This document shows positions 36,015 to 45,492 of a DNA stretch of 64,000 bases, piece by piece. A program made the translations under genes and the position numbers. The DNA comes from Streptomyces albiflavescens (GTDB lineage: Bacteria > Actinomycetota > Actinomycetes > Streptomycetales > Streptomycetaceae): positions 248,001 to 312,000 of the forward strand of contig NZ_BMMM01000001.1 in the NCBI RefSeq assembly GCF_014645835.1, written 5' to 3'. The notes below the pieces were generated by a model. That model was not told the DNA's origin. It saw only the letters and a list, made by a program, of their open reading frames with translations, and did no database searches. Position 1 is the first letter of the stretch. Every line of letters starts with the position of its first letter.

Positions 36015-37637
36015 TCAGCGGGACGCTCCCAGCGCGTCGGACGGGGCGCCACCGGGTTGCCTCGGAGCACCGGTCCGAGTCGGCAGATTCGGTGTGACCA
36101 GGAAACTGGCGAGCGTGATTGCCCCGGTGGCGAGGATCGCCGCCTTCAGGCCGTCGAGCTGCGCCGACGCGTACGAGTCCGTGAGGGCGTCCACCTCGGA
36201 CCTCGGCAGCCCTGCTTGTTCGGCCGCCGAGCGCATCTGCTCGGTGGGCACGAAGGTGATCCCGGCTTCGAGGGCGACACCGGTCTGCCGACGGGTTTCC
36301 TCCGACAACCTCGGGTGGTCCTCCACCTGGGTGGTGAAGGCGTGGGCCAGTGCGCCGATGAGGATCGATCCGATGAGCGCGGTGCCCAGCGCGGAGCCGA
36401 GGTTCTGGGCGGTGAACTGCAGCCCGCCGACCTCGCTGCGTTCCTCCTCGCCCACGCTGGACTGGACGACGTTGCCCAACTGCGAGGCCAGCAGGCCCAT
36501 GCCCACGCCGAGCACGGCCATGGCTCCGGCGAACTGCGCGTCGTCGATGACCGGGTCGATGGTGGCCAGCAGCCATACGATGGCGGCGAACAGGGTCGCC
36601 AGGGCCAGTCGGACCACCCGGCGCGGTCCGGCCACCCGCCCCAGCCGGGCGGCGACCATCGAGGCCGCGAGCATGGTGACGGACACCGGGAGCAGCCGCA
36701 GCCCTGTCTGGAAGGCGTCGAAGCCCTGAACCACCTGCAAGTACAGCGGGATGGTGAAGAACAGTCCCAGCAGGATGAGGTTCTGGCTCAGCAGCGACAT
36801 CAGGCCGGATCGCAGCGCGGGCTTGCGCAGCAGGGGCAGATGCACCAGGGGCTCGGCGCCGCGAGCGTCCCGCCGTCTCTCCCAGTGCACGAAGACGGCC
36901 AGCACGGCCACCCCGGCGCCGACGACGAACAGCGTCGGCGCGAAGCCCAGGACGGTGAAGGGTGGGTTGCGGGGCTGCACCCATCCCCACGAGCTGCTCT
37001 GCAGCACACCGAGCACGCCCAGGGCCAGCCCGACCGCCGACAGCGCGGCGCCGACCCCGTCCAGCCGGGGGCGCGGACCGGTCCGGGGCGCCTCCGTGAT
37101 CACCCGGTGGAAGCACAGGACGGCCACGACGACCACTACTTCACCGGCGAACACCAGCCGCCAGGTGAGGTAGGTCGTCACCCAGCCGCCCAGCAGCGGG
37201 CCGACGGCGATCCCGGCCCCGGCGAGCCCGCCGATGACGCCGTAGGCGACGGCCCGGTCCCGACCGCGGTAGGACTCGGCTACGAGGGCCGCCATGGCCG
37301 GCAGCACCATCGCGGCACCGAGTCCTTCGATGACCGACCAGCCCAGCGTGAGGACCCACAGCGTGGGAGCCACCGCGGTCAGGGCCGAACCCGTGCCGTA
37401 GACGACGAGGCCGAGCAGGAAGAGACGACGCCGTCCGAAGATGTCACCGAGCCTGCCGCCGATGATCATGAATGCCGCCATGACCAGCGCGTACAGCGTG
37501 ATGACGGCCTGGATGGCGGTGACCTCGGTGTCGAAGTCCTCGACCAGTTGGCTGATGGACACGTTCATGACGGACGTGTCGAGGACCATCAGGAACTGGG
37601 CGATACCCAGGACGATCAGCGCCCGCCAGTGCGTCAT
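36015..37637 (-). CDS. MFS drug exporter, DHA2 (EmrB/QacA) family
   Basis: A 540-residue transporter with about fourteen membrane segments. Motifs: the family start LGIAQFLMVLDTSVMNVSISQL (motif D1-like), GGRLGDIFGRRRLFLLGL (motif A), and GLGAAMVLPAMAALV with the drug-exporter motif C-type GIAVGPLLGGWV. It probably exports drugs or toxic lipophiles by proton antiport. ATG 37637 has GAGG 8 bases upstream. The LuxR-type gene directly upstream on the same strand is a likely regulator. Confidence 0.9.
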   Translation of the reverse strand: MTHWRALIVLGIAQFLMVLDTSVMNVSISQLVEDFDTEVTAIQAVITLYALVMAAFMIIGGRLGDIFGRRRLFLLGLVVYGTGSALTAVAPTLWVLTLGWSVIEGLGAAMVLPAMAALVAESYRGRDRAVAYGVIGGLAGAGIAVGPLLGGWVTTYLTWRLVFAGEVVVVVAVLCFHRVITEAPRTGPRPRLDGVGAALSAVGLALGVLGVLQSSSWGWVQPRNPPFTVLGFAPTLFVVGAGVAVLAVFVHWERRRDARGAEPLVHLPLLRKPALRSGLMSLLSQNLILLGLFFTIPLYLQVVQGFDAFQTGLRLLPVSVTMLAASMVAARLGRVAGPRRVVRLALATLFAAIVWLLATIDPVIDDAQFAGAMAVLGVGMGLLASQLGNVVQSSVGEEERSEVGGLQFTAQNLGSALGTALIGSILIGALAHAFTTQVEDHPRLSEETRRQTGVALEAGITFVPTEQMRSAAEQAGLPRSEVDALTDSYASAQLDGLKAAILATGAITLASFLVTPNLPTRTGAPRQPGGAPSDALGASR

Positions 37638-37822
37638 GGTGTCCACCTCGCCGAGTCGGCCCGGGACACCGGCGGAGTCGGCCGGGCAGCAGCCGGCACC
37701 TACCGTGCCGGCAGCACCATCGCATCCGAAGAAGTCACCCGGCGCCTCACCCACCACGGGCGAGCGGGACGGGCGCGGCGGCTCGTGATGGACCCGGCCC
37801 TCACTGGCCCTCAGCGGCCCCT

Positions 37823-40522
37823 TCACGGTCGTGGTGGCAGGAGCCGCAGCTCGCGCGCGCGGCGCACCGCGTCGTGGCGCCGATTGACCCCCAGCTTTCG
37901 GTAGACGCTCTTGAGGTGGGTCTTGACCGTGTTCACCGACACATACAGATCGGCGGCGATCTCCTCCGTCGACATCATCTGGGCCAGCCGTTCCAGCACA
38001 TCGCGCTCGCGTCCGCTCAGCTCCTCCACCACCGGCGTCGATGGCGGGCCCTCGGGCCGGGGCAGCCCACCGGGTGACGGCGTACCGGGTGTGAGCCAGC
38101 CCGCGGCCAGCTCTCGCAGGGACACCGTGCCCAGCAGAGGTCGGATCCACGGTCCGGCTTCGAGGAAGGGACGCCGCAGTCGCTCGCGGCGTGCCTCGTG
38201 GAGAGCCTGCGCGACGAGCCTGCGCGAGGTGGCGGAGTCTCCCGCCCCGTCGGCGGCCTGGGCCCGTACCAGCGAGGCCCGGACGGTCACCGCAGGGCCG
38301 TTGCGGCCCTCGGGACGCACCCTGTCGAGCAGCTCCATCGCCTCGACGGGTCTGCCCGCCGCGAGCTCGGCCCGTGCTGCCGCCACGACACACGCCGGCT
38401 GGTCGTCGGGCACCGCCCGTAGCAGCTCGGCTGCCGTCTCCGGCAGGCCGTCGGCCAGGCGCGCGGCGGAGGCCACCAGCGCCGTCTGCCCCTTCGCCCA
38501 GGGGGAGATGACGTCGGCGGCGACAGCCGATTCCGCCGCTGCGAGCGCGGCCTGTGTGTCGCCGCGGGCCAGCAGCAGACGCGCTGTGGCGATGGCCCGG
38601 CCCGCCTCCATCACCGGGTCCCGCATCACGTGGTGTGAGTCGGCCGCCGTGTCGAGGAGGGCCTGGGCCTGTCTCAGTTCGTTGCGGTCGACGGCCACGG
38701 CGGCCAGGACCAGCAGCTCGATGCCGGAGCCGGACGCCTGAGGCAGGCTGAACCGCTCCGTCTCGGTCATCGCCGCCCGGGCCTTGCGCTCCGCCCTGCC
38801 GAGCCAGCCGTTCAGGTAGTCGATCAGGGCCAGGTGCCCCAGGGACTCCTCGCGTGGCAGTGCCGTCGAAGCTCCCCCGGAACAGCAGGCCGCCGCGGTC
38901 AGGGCGGCACGTGCGTCCTCGAAGTGCCCGGCCCACAGCCGCGTCGAGCCCAGGTGGGTCAGCAGGAGGGCGGTGAGTTCGGGATGTTCGTCCAGGAGGT
39001 GGGCGGGCACCTCGTCCTGGAGTTTCTCGGCCGCCTCCGCGGCACTCTCCGCTCTTCCGGGCGAACCGGTCAGCCGGGCTGCCAGAGCTTCCAGCAGGGC
39101 ACAACTCAGCCGGGCCGCCGCCAGGCCCGGTGAATCGTCCCCCGCCGACGTCCGCTCCTCGGCCAGGCTCTGCCCGGCGTTCCGCAGGTGGGCCAGGCCT
39201 CGGTCGAGGTCGCCCCGGGACAGCTCGCGAGACGCGCGGACGAGGTCCGTGGCGGTGCTCGATGCCTCGGGCCCCATCCGGGAGAACAGCCCGGCCAGAT
39301 CGTCGCAGTGCAGGCCGGTGAAGAGCTGACCAATGGCGAGGTCGTCGACGAGGGCATCGGCGGTGAACTCCCAGTCGCCCGCCGCCGCACCGTGGCCGAG
39401 GGTCTCCGCGAGGGATCCGAAGCGCCGCAGCCATGTCGCGGCCCGCCGGTGGAGTTCGGGCTCCAGGCCGGGAGACCGCATCTGCAGATGTGCATGGAGG
39501 ATCTCCCTGAACAGCGGGTGGAGGCGGTACCAGGTCTGCCCGAGGTGCTCGACAAACGCGTTCTCGCGGTGCAGCCCGGCCAGGATGGCCCCGGCGTCGG
39601 TGCGCTCCGTCAGCGCGTTCGCGAGCTCCGGACAGAAACGCTCGAGAACGCTGACCCGCAGCAGCAGGTCCTGTGTCTCGGGGGTCTGCCGCTTGAGCAC
39701 CTCCGCCAGCAGGAAATCGGCGACCGTGGTGCGGTCGGCCTCGAACTCCTTCAGATACGTCTCCGGATCCGGCCTCTCCTGCGCGGCGAGGGCGCACAGC
39801 CGTAGTCCGGCGGCCCATCCCCGGGTGCGCTCCACGAGCGCGCCCGCAGCGTGCACGGGTAGGCGCAGCCCGTGCCGTTCCAGCAGCGCGGCCGCTTCCT
39901 CGGGAGTGAACGCCAGCTCCGCGTTCCTGATCTCCGTCATGTCGCCGGCGGCCCGGTAACGGTGCAGGGGCAGCAGGGGTTCCGTGCGGGTGACGAGGAT
40001 CAGCCGCATCCCCCGTCCGGCGTGGTGCAGGACGAACTCCAACTGCTCCGCGATCTCCGCGTCGGTCACCCTGTCGTATTCGTCGAGCACCACGATCTGA
40101 GGCCGGTCCCGGGTACCCAGATCCTCGGCGAGCCGTGCCAGCAGGGTGTGGTCCACGCGGTTCGCGTCCGCGGGGAGGCCGACTTCGGAGGGCAGTGGGA
40201 CGCCGGAGGCGCGCAGAGCCTGGAGCAGATACGCCCAGAACATTCCGCACCCCTGGTCCGAGGCCTCGGTGGTGAGCCAGGCGACGGGCCGGTCCCGCCC
40301 CGCGGCCCAGTCGGCGACCAACAGGGTCTTGCCCGCACCCGCGGCTCCGTTGACCATGGTCAGCGGCGTCAGCAGCGCCTGGTCGAGGTGTTTGACCAAC
40401 CGCTCGCGCCGCAGGAACGTCGTGGGGCGCTTCGGTACGGCGAACCGCGTGCGCAAAAACGGGTCTCCCTGGGGATCGGCGCGCGGGGATGATTCCGGAC
40501 CGTTGTCCTGCAACCCGGTCAT
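37823..40522 (-). CDS. Large MalT-like LuxR-family regulator
   Basis: An 899-residue STAND-type regulator: N-terminal P-loop NTPase with Walker A NGAAGAGKTLLVADWAAG and Walker B QIVVLDEYDRV, a long helical TPR-like middle, and a C-terminal LuxR helix-turn-helix (ELSGRERDVLERLAQMMSTEEIAADLYVSVNTVKTHLKSVYRKLGV). MalT-type proteins oligomerise on ATP and inducer binding to activate transcription. ATG 40522 is taken; GTG 40537 is in frame. It is followed by an MFS exporter after 185 gene-free bases, so control of that exporter is plausible. Confidence 0.9.
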   Translation of the reverse strand: MTGLQDNGPESSPRADPQGDPFLRTRFAVPKRPTTFLRRERLVKHLDQALLTPLTMVNGAAGAGKTLLVADWAAGRDRPVAWLTTEASDQGCGMFWAYLLQALRASGVPLPSEVGLPADANRVDHTLLARLAEDLGTRDRPQIVVLDEYDRVTDAEIAEQLEFVLHHAGRGMRLILVTRTEPLLPLHRYRAAGDMTEIRNAELAFTPEEAAALLERHGLRLPVHAAGALVERTRGWAAGLRLCALAAQERPDPETYLKEFEADRTTVADFLLAEVLKRQTPETQDLLLRVSVLERFCPELANALTERTDAGAILAGLHRENAFVEHLGQTWYRLHPLFREILHAHLQMRSPGLEPELHRRAATWLRRFGSLAETLGHGAAAGDWEFTADALVDDLAIGQLFTGLHCDDLAGLFSRMGPEASSTATDLVRASRELSRGDLDRGLAHLRNAGQSLAEERTSAGDDSPGLAAARLSCALLEALAARLTGSPGRAESAAEAAEKLQDEVPAHLLDEHPELTALLLTHLGSTRLWAGHFEDARAALTAAACCSGGASTALPREESLGHLALIDYLNGWLGRAERKARAAMTETERFSLPQASGSGIELLVLAAVAVDRNELRQAQALLDTAADSHHVMRDPVMEAGRAIATARLLLARGDTQAALAAAESAVAADVISPWAKGQTALVASAARLADGLPETAAELLRAVPDDQPACVVAAARAELAAGRPVEAMELLDRVRPEGRNGPAVTVRASLVRAQAADGAGDSATSRRLVAQALHEARRERLRRPFLEAGPWIRPLLGTVSLRELAAGWLTPGTPSPGGLPRPEGPPSTPVVEELSGRERDVLERLAQMMSTEEIAADLYVSVNTVKTHLKSVYRKLGVNRRHDAVRRARELRLLPPRP

Positions 40523-40870
40523 GGCGCTCACCACCACTGTTCGTCAGGTCATGGGCAGCGCTCCTGCACTCAGCATCCCAGTGTTCCCGCGTATACGCGC
40601 GCCACAGAGGACCGAGTGGCCCCGACTCAAGGGCCGATGGGCGCCCGCCGTGCGACTCCCGTGGACCTGCGGGAGGACCCTTGCCCGGCCGTGGGTCCCG
40701 CACGCCTCGCCCTTCCCACCACGACGCTCTGCGGGTGCGATCGCGCCGCCCCCGCAGCACGCTGGAAGCACGCCCGGGACACGGGGCAGTGGTGCGCAGG
40801 ACGGAGCTCGGAGGTGCTCCCCTTGGCGCACGGCGATCCCGGTCGGCGAGTGGACGAGACGGCGGCCTCG

Positions 40871-40974
40871 ATGCTGCAGGCGCTCTTCACCCAGTCCCCG
40901 ATCGGGCTCCACCTGCTGGACACCGATCTGCGGGTGGTACGAGTCAACACCGCCACCCCGTTCATGCGTAGGCG
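40871..40974 (+). pseudogene. PAS-domain fragment (SpoIIE-type protein remnant)
   Basis: The frame reads MLQALFTQSPIGLHLLDTDL then RVVRVNTATPFMRR, the opening of a PAS domain as found in Streptomyces SpoIIE-type phosphatases. After about 35 codons the similarity stops and the frame becomes Arg/Pro-rich. The rest of the roughly 600 bases between the LuxR start and 41100 shows no gene. The fragment appears to be a decayed remnant. Confidence 0.45.
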
Positions 40975-41110
40975 CTGCCCGACGTCACCGTGCCCGAGGA
41001 CTCGCGCTGACCCGCGCGGACCGGGGCACTCAAGTTCGCCGCTGATGCGGGCCGGTCGACGCCGTACGCCCCGCTCTCTCACCCGTTCGAGCGGGGTGAC
41101 ATACAGACAT

Positions 41111-41143
41111 ATTTCACTATAAGGATCTCTTACTGACATAGTG
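41111..41143. promoter_or_regulatory. AT-rich inverted repeat upstream of the M1 peptidase
   Basis: CACTAT (41115-41120) and ATAGTG (41138-41143) flank an AT-rich patch with TATAAGG and CTTACTGACATA. The AT content stands out in this genome. It lies just before the small frame at 41149 and the peptidase, and is probably their promoter and operator. Confidence 0.45.
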
Positions 41144-41148
41144 CGGCC

Positions 41149-41277
41149 ATGAAGATCACGACCGCCAGTGGCCGAGTCGGCACCATGACCGCGACCGGGA
41201 ATCACGCCCGTCGGACGACCGGCCACCGCGTGCGCCGGCCGGTCACATCCCGCGACGCCCAGCGGTTCCTCCGGTGA
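41149..41277 (+). CDS. Possible 42-residue leader peptide overlapping the M1 peptidase start
   Basis: ATG 41149 opens a frame (MKITTASGRVGTMTATGNHA and on to RDAQRFLR) whose TGA overlaps the GTG start of the peptidase (GTGA). The peptidase GTG has no ribosome site of its own, so translational coupling from this short frame would explain its expression. The peptide is basic and matches no family I know. No clear ribosome site precedes its ATG, which is why confidence is low. Confidence 0.3.
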   Translation: MKITTASGRVGTMTATGNHARRTTGHRVRRPVTSRDAQRFLR

Positions 41278-42830
41278 GGGCATCGTTCGCGAGGTCCCTG
41301 AGGAGCCGTCCCCGTAGTGGCCTCCCCACCCGACGCACGACCCTGGCCGTCGCCCTCACCACTGCCGTCGGGATCACCGGTGCCGCCATCGCCATCGGTG
41401 CCTTCCCCCACGGGGGCCACCGCTCCCCCGCGCCCGGCCCCTCCGCCGCCTCGTCCGGCGAGACCCCGTCCCCCGGCGCCGCAGGCATCGGCGACCCGCT
41501 CCTGCCACTGGACGGCAACGGCGGCTACACGGTCCGCCACTACACGCTCGCCTTCGACTGGCGGGCACCCAGGACTCCGTTCGACGCGACGGCCACCATC
41601 AGTGCCACCGCCACGCAGGCCCTGTCCCGCTTCGACCTCGACTTCGCGGGCAACACGCTGCACACGGTCACCGTCGACGACGCACCGGCGAGCGCCGTCC
41701 GCGACGGCGACGAGCTCGTCGTCACCCCCGCGAAGCCGGTCCCCCACGGCAGGACCTTCACCGTCCGGGTCTCCTACACTGCCGACCCGACGCAGCAACG
41801 GCACCGCGGCGACGCGATCCAGGACTACGGCTGGGTGCCCACGTCCGACGGCACCCTGCTCTATGCACAGCCCGACGGCGCCAAGATGATCTTCCCGGCG
41901 AACGACCATCCGAGCCTGCGGGCGCCGGTCACCTTCCGCATCACCACCCCACCCGGCCTGACCGCAGTGGCCAACGGCCGGCTCGTCGAGCGCGTCCGGC
42001 GACCCGACGGACGGGTCCGGTGGACGTACGACTCCGAGCAGCCGGTCGCGGCGCAGCTGGTCCAACTGGCGATCGGAAAGTTCGTGTTCGTCGACAGCAC
42101 CGGCCCGCGCGGGCTGCCGGTCCGGGACGTGGTCCCGGACGGCCTGGTCACCGACACCCAGGAGTACCGCTCGCTCACTGCCGAGCACCTTGACTGGCTC
42201 GAGCGGCGGCTCGGCCCGTACCCCTTTCGCCGCTACGGGGTGCTGGTCGGGGACACCGACCTGCCCGTGGCGCTGGAGACGCAGTCACTGTCCGTCCTCC
42301 CGAGGGCCGACCTGCTGGGCGACCGGGTCGACGCCGAGCGCAACCTCGTACACGAGCTGACCCACCACTGGACCGGCGACAGCGTCGCCATCCGGCGCTG
42401 GTCGGACCTGTGGCTGAGCGAGGGGCACGCCCGCTTCTACGAACGTCTCTACTCCGACACGCACGGCGGCCCCGGCATCGAGGAGGCGATGCGGGCGGCA
42501 TACGAGCAGCACGACCAGTGGCGTCACGACGCCGGAGCGCCCGCGGAACCCACCGAGCGGACCCTCTTCAAGCAGATGCGGTACGACGGCTCGGCGCTGG
42601 TGCTCTATGCCCTGAGGGAGAAGGTCGGCGAGGAGACCTTCGACCGGATCGAGCGGTCCTGGGTGAGCAAGTACCGGGGCCGGGCCGCCGGCACCCGGGA
42701 CTTCGTCGCGCTCGCCTCCGAGGTCGCCGGCGAGGACCTGAAGCCGTTCCTGACCCCGTGGCTCCACGGGGCCCACACCCCGGCCATGCCGGGGCACCCC
42801 GACTGGCAGGTGGATCCGGTCCAGGACTGA
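41274..42830 (+). CDS. Secreted M1-family metallopeptidase
   Basis: A 518-residue zinc peptidase with an N-terminal export segment (RR followed by TTLAVALTTAVGITGAAIAIGA), the beta-sandwich N-domain, and the zinc motif HELTHHW (about residue 359) with the third ligand Glu in LWLSEGHARF. The usual exopeptidase GAMEN motif is replaced by ALETQSLSVL, as in many actinobacterial M1 relatives. It lacks the large C-terminal helical domain of aminopeptidase N. It probably processes peptides outside the cell. The GTG start is supported by overlap with a short upstream frame. Confidence 0.87.
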   Translation: MRASFARSLRSRPRSGLPTRRTTLAVALTTAVGITGAAIAIGAFPHGGHRSPAPGPSAASSGETPSPGAAGIGDPLLPLDGNGGYTVRHYTLAFDWRAPRTPFDATATISATATQALSRFDLDFAGNTLHTVTVDDAPASAVRDGDELVVTPAKPVPHGRTFTVRVSYTADPTQQRHRGDAIQDYGWVPTSDGTLLYAQPDGAKMIFPANDHPSLRAPVTFRITTPPGLTAVANGRLVERVRRPDGRVRWTYDSEQPVAAQLVQLAIGKFVFVDSTGPRGLPVRDVVPDGLVTDTQEYRSLTAEHLDWLERRLGPYPFRRYGVLVGDTDLPVALETQSLSVLPRADLLGDRVDAERNLVHELTHHWTGDSVAIRRWSDLWLSEGHARFYERLYSDTHGGPGIEEAMRAAYEQHDQWRHDAGAPAEPTERTLFKQMRYDGSALVLYALREKVGEETFDRIERSWVSKYRGRAAGTRDFVALASEVAGEDLKPFLTPWLHGAHTPAMPGHPDWQVDPVQD

Positions 42831-42848
42831 GCCGTCACACCGCAAGCA

Positions 42849-42874
42849 GCCCCCGTACCGATCGGTGCGGGGGC
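42849..42874 (+). terminator. Terminator hairpin of the M1 peptidase gene
   Basis: GCCCCCGTACCGAT and ATCGGTGCGGGGGC form an imperfect stem (one T/G wobble), 19 bases after the stop. Confidence 0.75.
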
Positions 42875-43071
42875 CTCGCGCGTCCTGCCCGCCGGAGCGG
42901 ACGCGCTGCCGCCGACCGGGTGGCCTGTGCCGTGCGGCTGGTCCACCTCGGTGACGCTTGGCGCGACGTGGCGTGAAGGGCACGGAAGCGTACGAGGGGT
43001 GGCGTGAAGGGCAACTCCTTTGTCCTGGTTGCGTGTCCTGGTTGCGACGAGCATGGTTGGAGACCCTTGCA

Positions 43072-45063
43072 ATGAGAAAACCTGTCGCCCCCCGTATCCC
43101 CAGCGCGAAGGTATGCGGGTGCCGCCTGATCGTGTGCGCGACCGCTTCGGCGGCACTCCTGGCGCCGCTACTGCTCGGCCCCCCGGTCTTCGTCGACGTG
43201 GCGGCCGACCAACGTCTGCAGAAAGCTTTCACCGCTGCCGCGGACGAATACCACGTGCCGCAAAGTGTGCTCATGGGCGTGTCCTACCTGCAGTCGCGCT
43301 GGGACTCCCATTCCGGGGCCCCGAGCGTCGTCGGGGGCTACGGGCCGATGCACCTGGTGGACGTCCGCCAGGCCGCGGCGACGCCGCCTCGCGGCAGTGC
43401 TCGGCCGCCCGCAGCGGCGGCGGGTCCGTCGGCCTCACACGAGGCGAACGCCGCGGACAGCGGCTTCGACGAGCCGGCGGACCTGCGACGAGCGGCCCGC
43501 CTGATCGGGGCCCCGGCAAGGCAACTGCGGACGGACGCCGCCACAAACGTGCGCGGCGGCGCGGCGCTCCTGGCGGCGACGCAACGACGGCTCGGCAAGC
43601 CGCTCAGCGCCGACCCGGCGGACTGGTGGGAGGCGGTGGCGGAGTTCCCGGGTACGGACGACGCCTCCTCGGCGGCGACGTACGCGAACGACGTCTTCGC
43701 GCTGATCCGGCGGGGCGCGCACCGCACCACCGACGCGGGACAGCACCTCACCCTCCCCGCCACCCCCGGCGTGCACCCCCGCCCCTCCCCGAAGGACGCG
43801 GCGCGGTCGAAGGACGTCGAGTGCCCGGTGGAGCTGTCCTGCTCCTGGCTCAGCGCGCCGTACGTCCGGATCGACGACGGGGACTACGGCAATCACGACC
43901 TCGCCGACCGGCCCAGGGACCAGAAGATCGAGTACATCGTCATCCACGACACCGAGGCGCCGCTCGCGTCCATGCTCCTGACCGTGCAGGATCCGACGGA
44001 GGCCTCCTGGCACTACTCGATCCGTTCCAAGGACGGTCACATCACCCAGCACGTCAGGACCAAGGACATGGCCTGGCACTCCGGGAACCAGTTCGTGAAC
44101 GCGCGCTCGATCGGCATCGAGCACGAGGGATTCCTCAAGCAGCCGCACACCTGGTACTCGGAACAGATGTACCGGGCCTCGGCCCGTCTGGTGCGCTACC
44201 TGGCGAAGAAGTACGACATCCCGCTCGACCGGCAGCACATCTTCGGCCACGACAACGTCCCGTCCCCGACCACCGGCTCCATCCCCGACATGCACGACGA
44301 CCCCGGCCCCTTCTGGGACTGGCGGCACTACTTCGACCTCCTCGGCGCGCCCCTGCGCGCCACGGGCGGAGCGAACAAGGACATGGTGACCGTGCTGCCG
44401 GACTTCGCCACCCACAAGCCGCCGTTCACGGGGTGCACCAAGAGTGGGGTGCCGTGTGCGCCGAACGGCTCCAGCGCCGTCCGCCTGTACACCGAGCCGG
44501 ACGAGAAGGCCCCGCTGATCCAGGATCCGGGCCGGCACCCGGACGGTGAGGACTCCACGGAGGACGTCAACGACCTGGGGTCACGGGCCTCCGCCGGCCA
44601 GACCTTCGCGGTCGCCGATCGCAGCGGCGACTGGACGGCAATCTGGTTCCAGGGCGAAAAGGCCTGGTTCAAAAACCCGAAGAAGCACCCGACCGCCGTC
44701 AGTGCGAGCGGCAAGATGGTGACTCCGAAGGCCGGCTTGAGCGAGATCCCCGTGTACGGGCGCGCGCTCCCGGAGGAGGACGCCTACCCGGAGGACGTGC
44801 AGGAGCAGACCGAGTCGCCGCTCCCGTACACCCTCCTCGCGGGGCAGCGGTATGTGACACAGGCTCGCCTCGCCGGTTCCTACATCGACAGGTCGACCTT
44901 CGGCGACACACCCAACCCGGTGGTCAAGGGCCGGGAGCAGTACTACGAGATCCAGCTCGGACACCGACTGGCCTACGTCCGGGCGAGCGATGTGGACGTG
45001 GTGCACTCATCGGCCACGGCAGGCCCGCCGTCAGGACACGCGGCGCGCCCTTCCGCGCGATGA
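43072..45063 (+). CDS. Secreted N-acetylmuramoyl-L-alanine amidase (amidase_2/PGRP)
   Basis: A 663-residue exported cell-wall hydrolase. Signal peptide at about residues 12-40 (LIVCATASAALLAPLLLG), a lytic-transglycosylase-like N-domain (VPQSVLMGVSYLQSRWDSHS), then the amidase_2 domain with zinc ligand His in EYIVIHDTEA, conserved ITQHVRTKDMAWHSGN, and the second His in HIFGHDNVP. The C-terminal 250 residues have SH3-like strands (AVRLYTEPDEKAPLI; FAVADRSGDWTAIWFQGEKAWF), usual for wall binding. ATG 43072 opens directly into the signal peptide; no strong ribosome site is seen. Confidence 0.88.
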   Translation: MRKPVAPRIPSAKVCGCRLIVCATASAALLAPLLLGPPVFVDVAADQRLQKAFTAAADEYHVPQSVLMGVSYLQSRWDSHSGAPSVVGGYGPMHLVDVRQAAATPPRGSARPPAAAAGPSASHEANAADSGFDEPADLRRAARLIGAPARQLRTDAATNVRGGAALLAATQRRLGKPLSADPADWWEAVAEFPGTDDASSAATYANDVFALIRRGAHRTTDAGQHLTLPATPGVHPRPSPKDAARSKDVECPVELSCSWLSAPYVRIDDGDYGNHDLADRPRDQKIEYIVIHDTEAPLASMLLTVQDPTEASWHYSIRSKDGHITQHVRTKDMAWHSGNQFVNARSIGIEHEGFLKQPHTWYSEQMYRASARLVRYLAKKYDIPLDRQHIFGHDNVPSPTTGSIPDMHDDPGPFWDWRHYFDLLGAPLRATGGANKDMVTVLPDFATHKPPFTGCTKSGVPCAPNGSSAVRLYTEPDEKAPLIQDPGRHPDGEDSTEDVNDLGSRASAGQTFAVADRSGDWTAIWFQGEKAWFKNPKKHPTAVSASGKMVTPKAGLSEIPVYGRALPEEDAYPEDVQEQTESPLPYTLLAGQRYVTQARLAGSYIDRSTFGDTPNPVVKGREQYYEIQLGHRLAYVRASDVDVVHSSATAGPPSGHAARPSAR

Positions 45064-45089
45064 CAGGGCACGGAACATCGGCGCCGGCC

Positions 45090-45108
45090 AAGCCCCGTCG
45101 AGGGGCTT
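45090..45108 (+). terminator. Terminator hairpin of the amidase gene
   Basis: AAGCCCC and GGGGCTT form a 7-base-pair stem with a GTCGA loop, 27 bases after the stop. Confidence 0.6.
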
Positions 45109-45210
45109 CGCGGCCGCCACGCTCTTCCTTCCGGATCAGGCTCACACCACTCGTATGCAGTAGGGCGCGACCCGTGCTCGGTTCAGCGCCGTCCCGCTGG
45201 GCGGGATCGT

Positions 45211-45346
45211 GAACGAGGAGTGAATCGGGCGGTGAGCGCTCCGCGCCAACTGGGCCCGGCGTCCAGCGGCGAGGAGCCCCTGGCGCCGTCGAGAGCCAAT
45301 GTCGCACCAAGGCGATCGAGTTCGAGTGGCAGCCCGACGGTGGACA
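45211..45346 (+). pseudogene. Relic of a TauD/SyrP-like oxygenase gene
   Basis: In the gene-free stretch 45109-45492, one frame contains KAIEFEWQPDGG, matching NAITFEWQPDGG of the intact oxygenase at 51439; 23 consecutive bases are identical (45321-45343 and 52024-52046) and the preceding codons (AVESQCRTKAI against AVERYCRANAI) align. Further upstream NEE-IG matches NDEIG, with stops and shifts between. It is therefore a decayed fragment of a homologous gene rather than a recent copy. It lies just ahead of the diaminopropionate cluster. Confidence 0.65.
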
Positions 45347-45492
45347 TTGGAGACTGAAAACGGTCTTGGAACTCGACAAAAGATCCCGACCTCACGACTT
45401 CCGGACAACTCGCTCCGGACATCGAAAAGCGCGAGTACAGGGCGCCGACCGTAATCGACGAGGGCGCTCGAAAAGTTCCTCAAGGAGTTCGC

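Noticed and set aside
36015..40760. 1581-codon minus-strand open frame
   Set aside because: Only its 3' third is a real gene (the MFS exporter, from 37637); the rest is an out-of-frame shadow of the LuxR-type gene.
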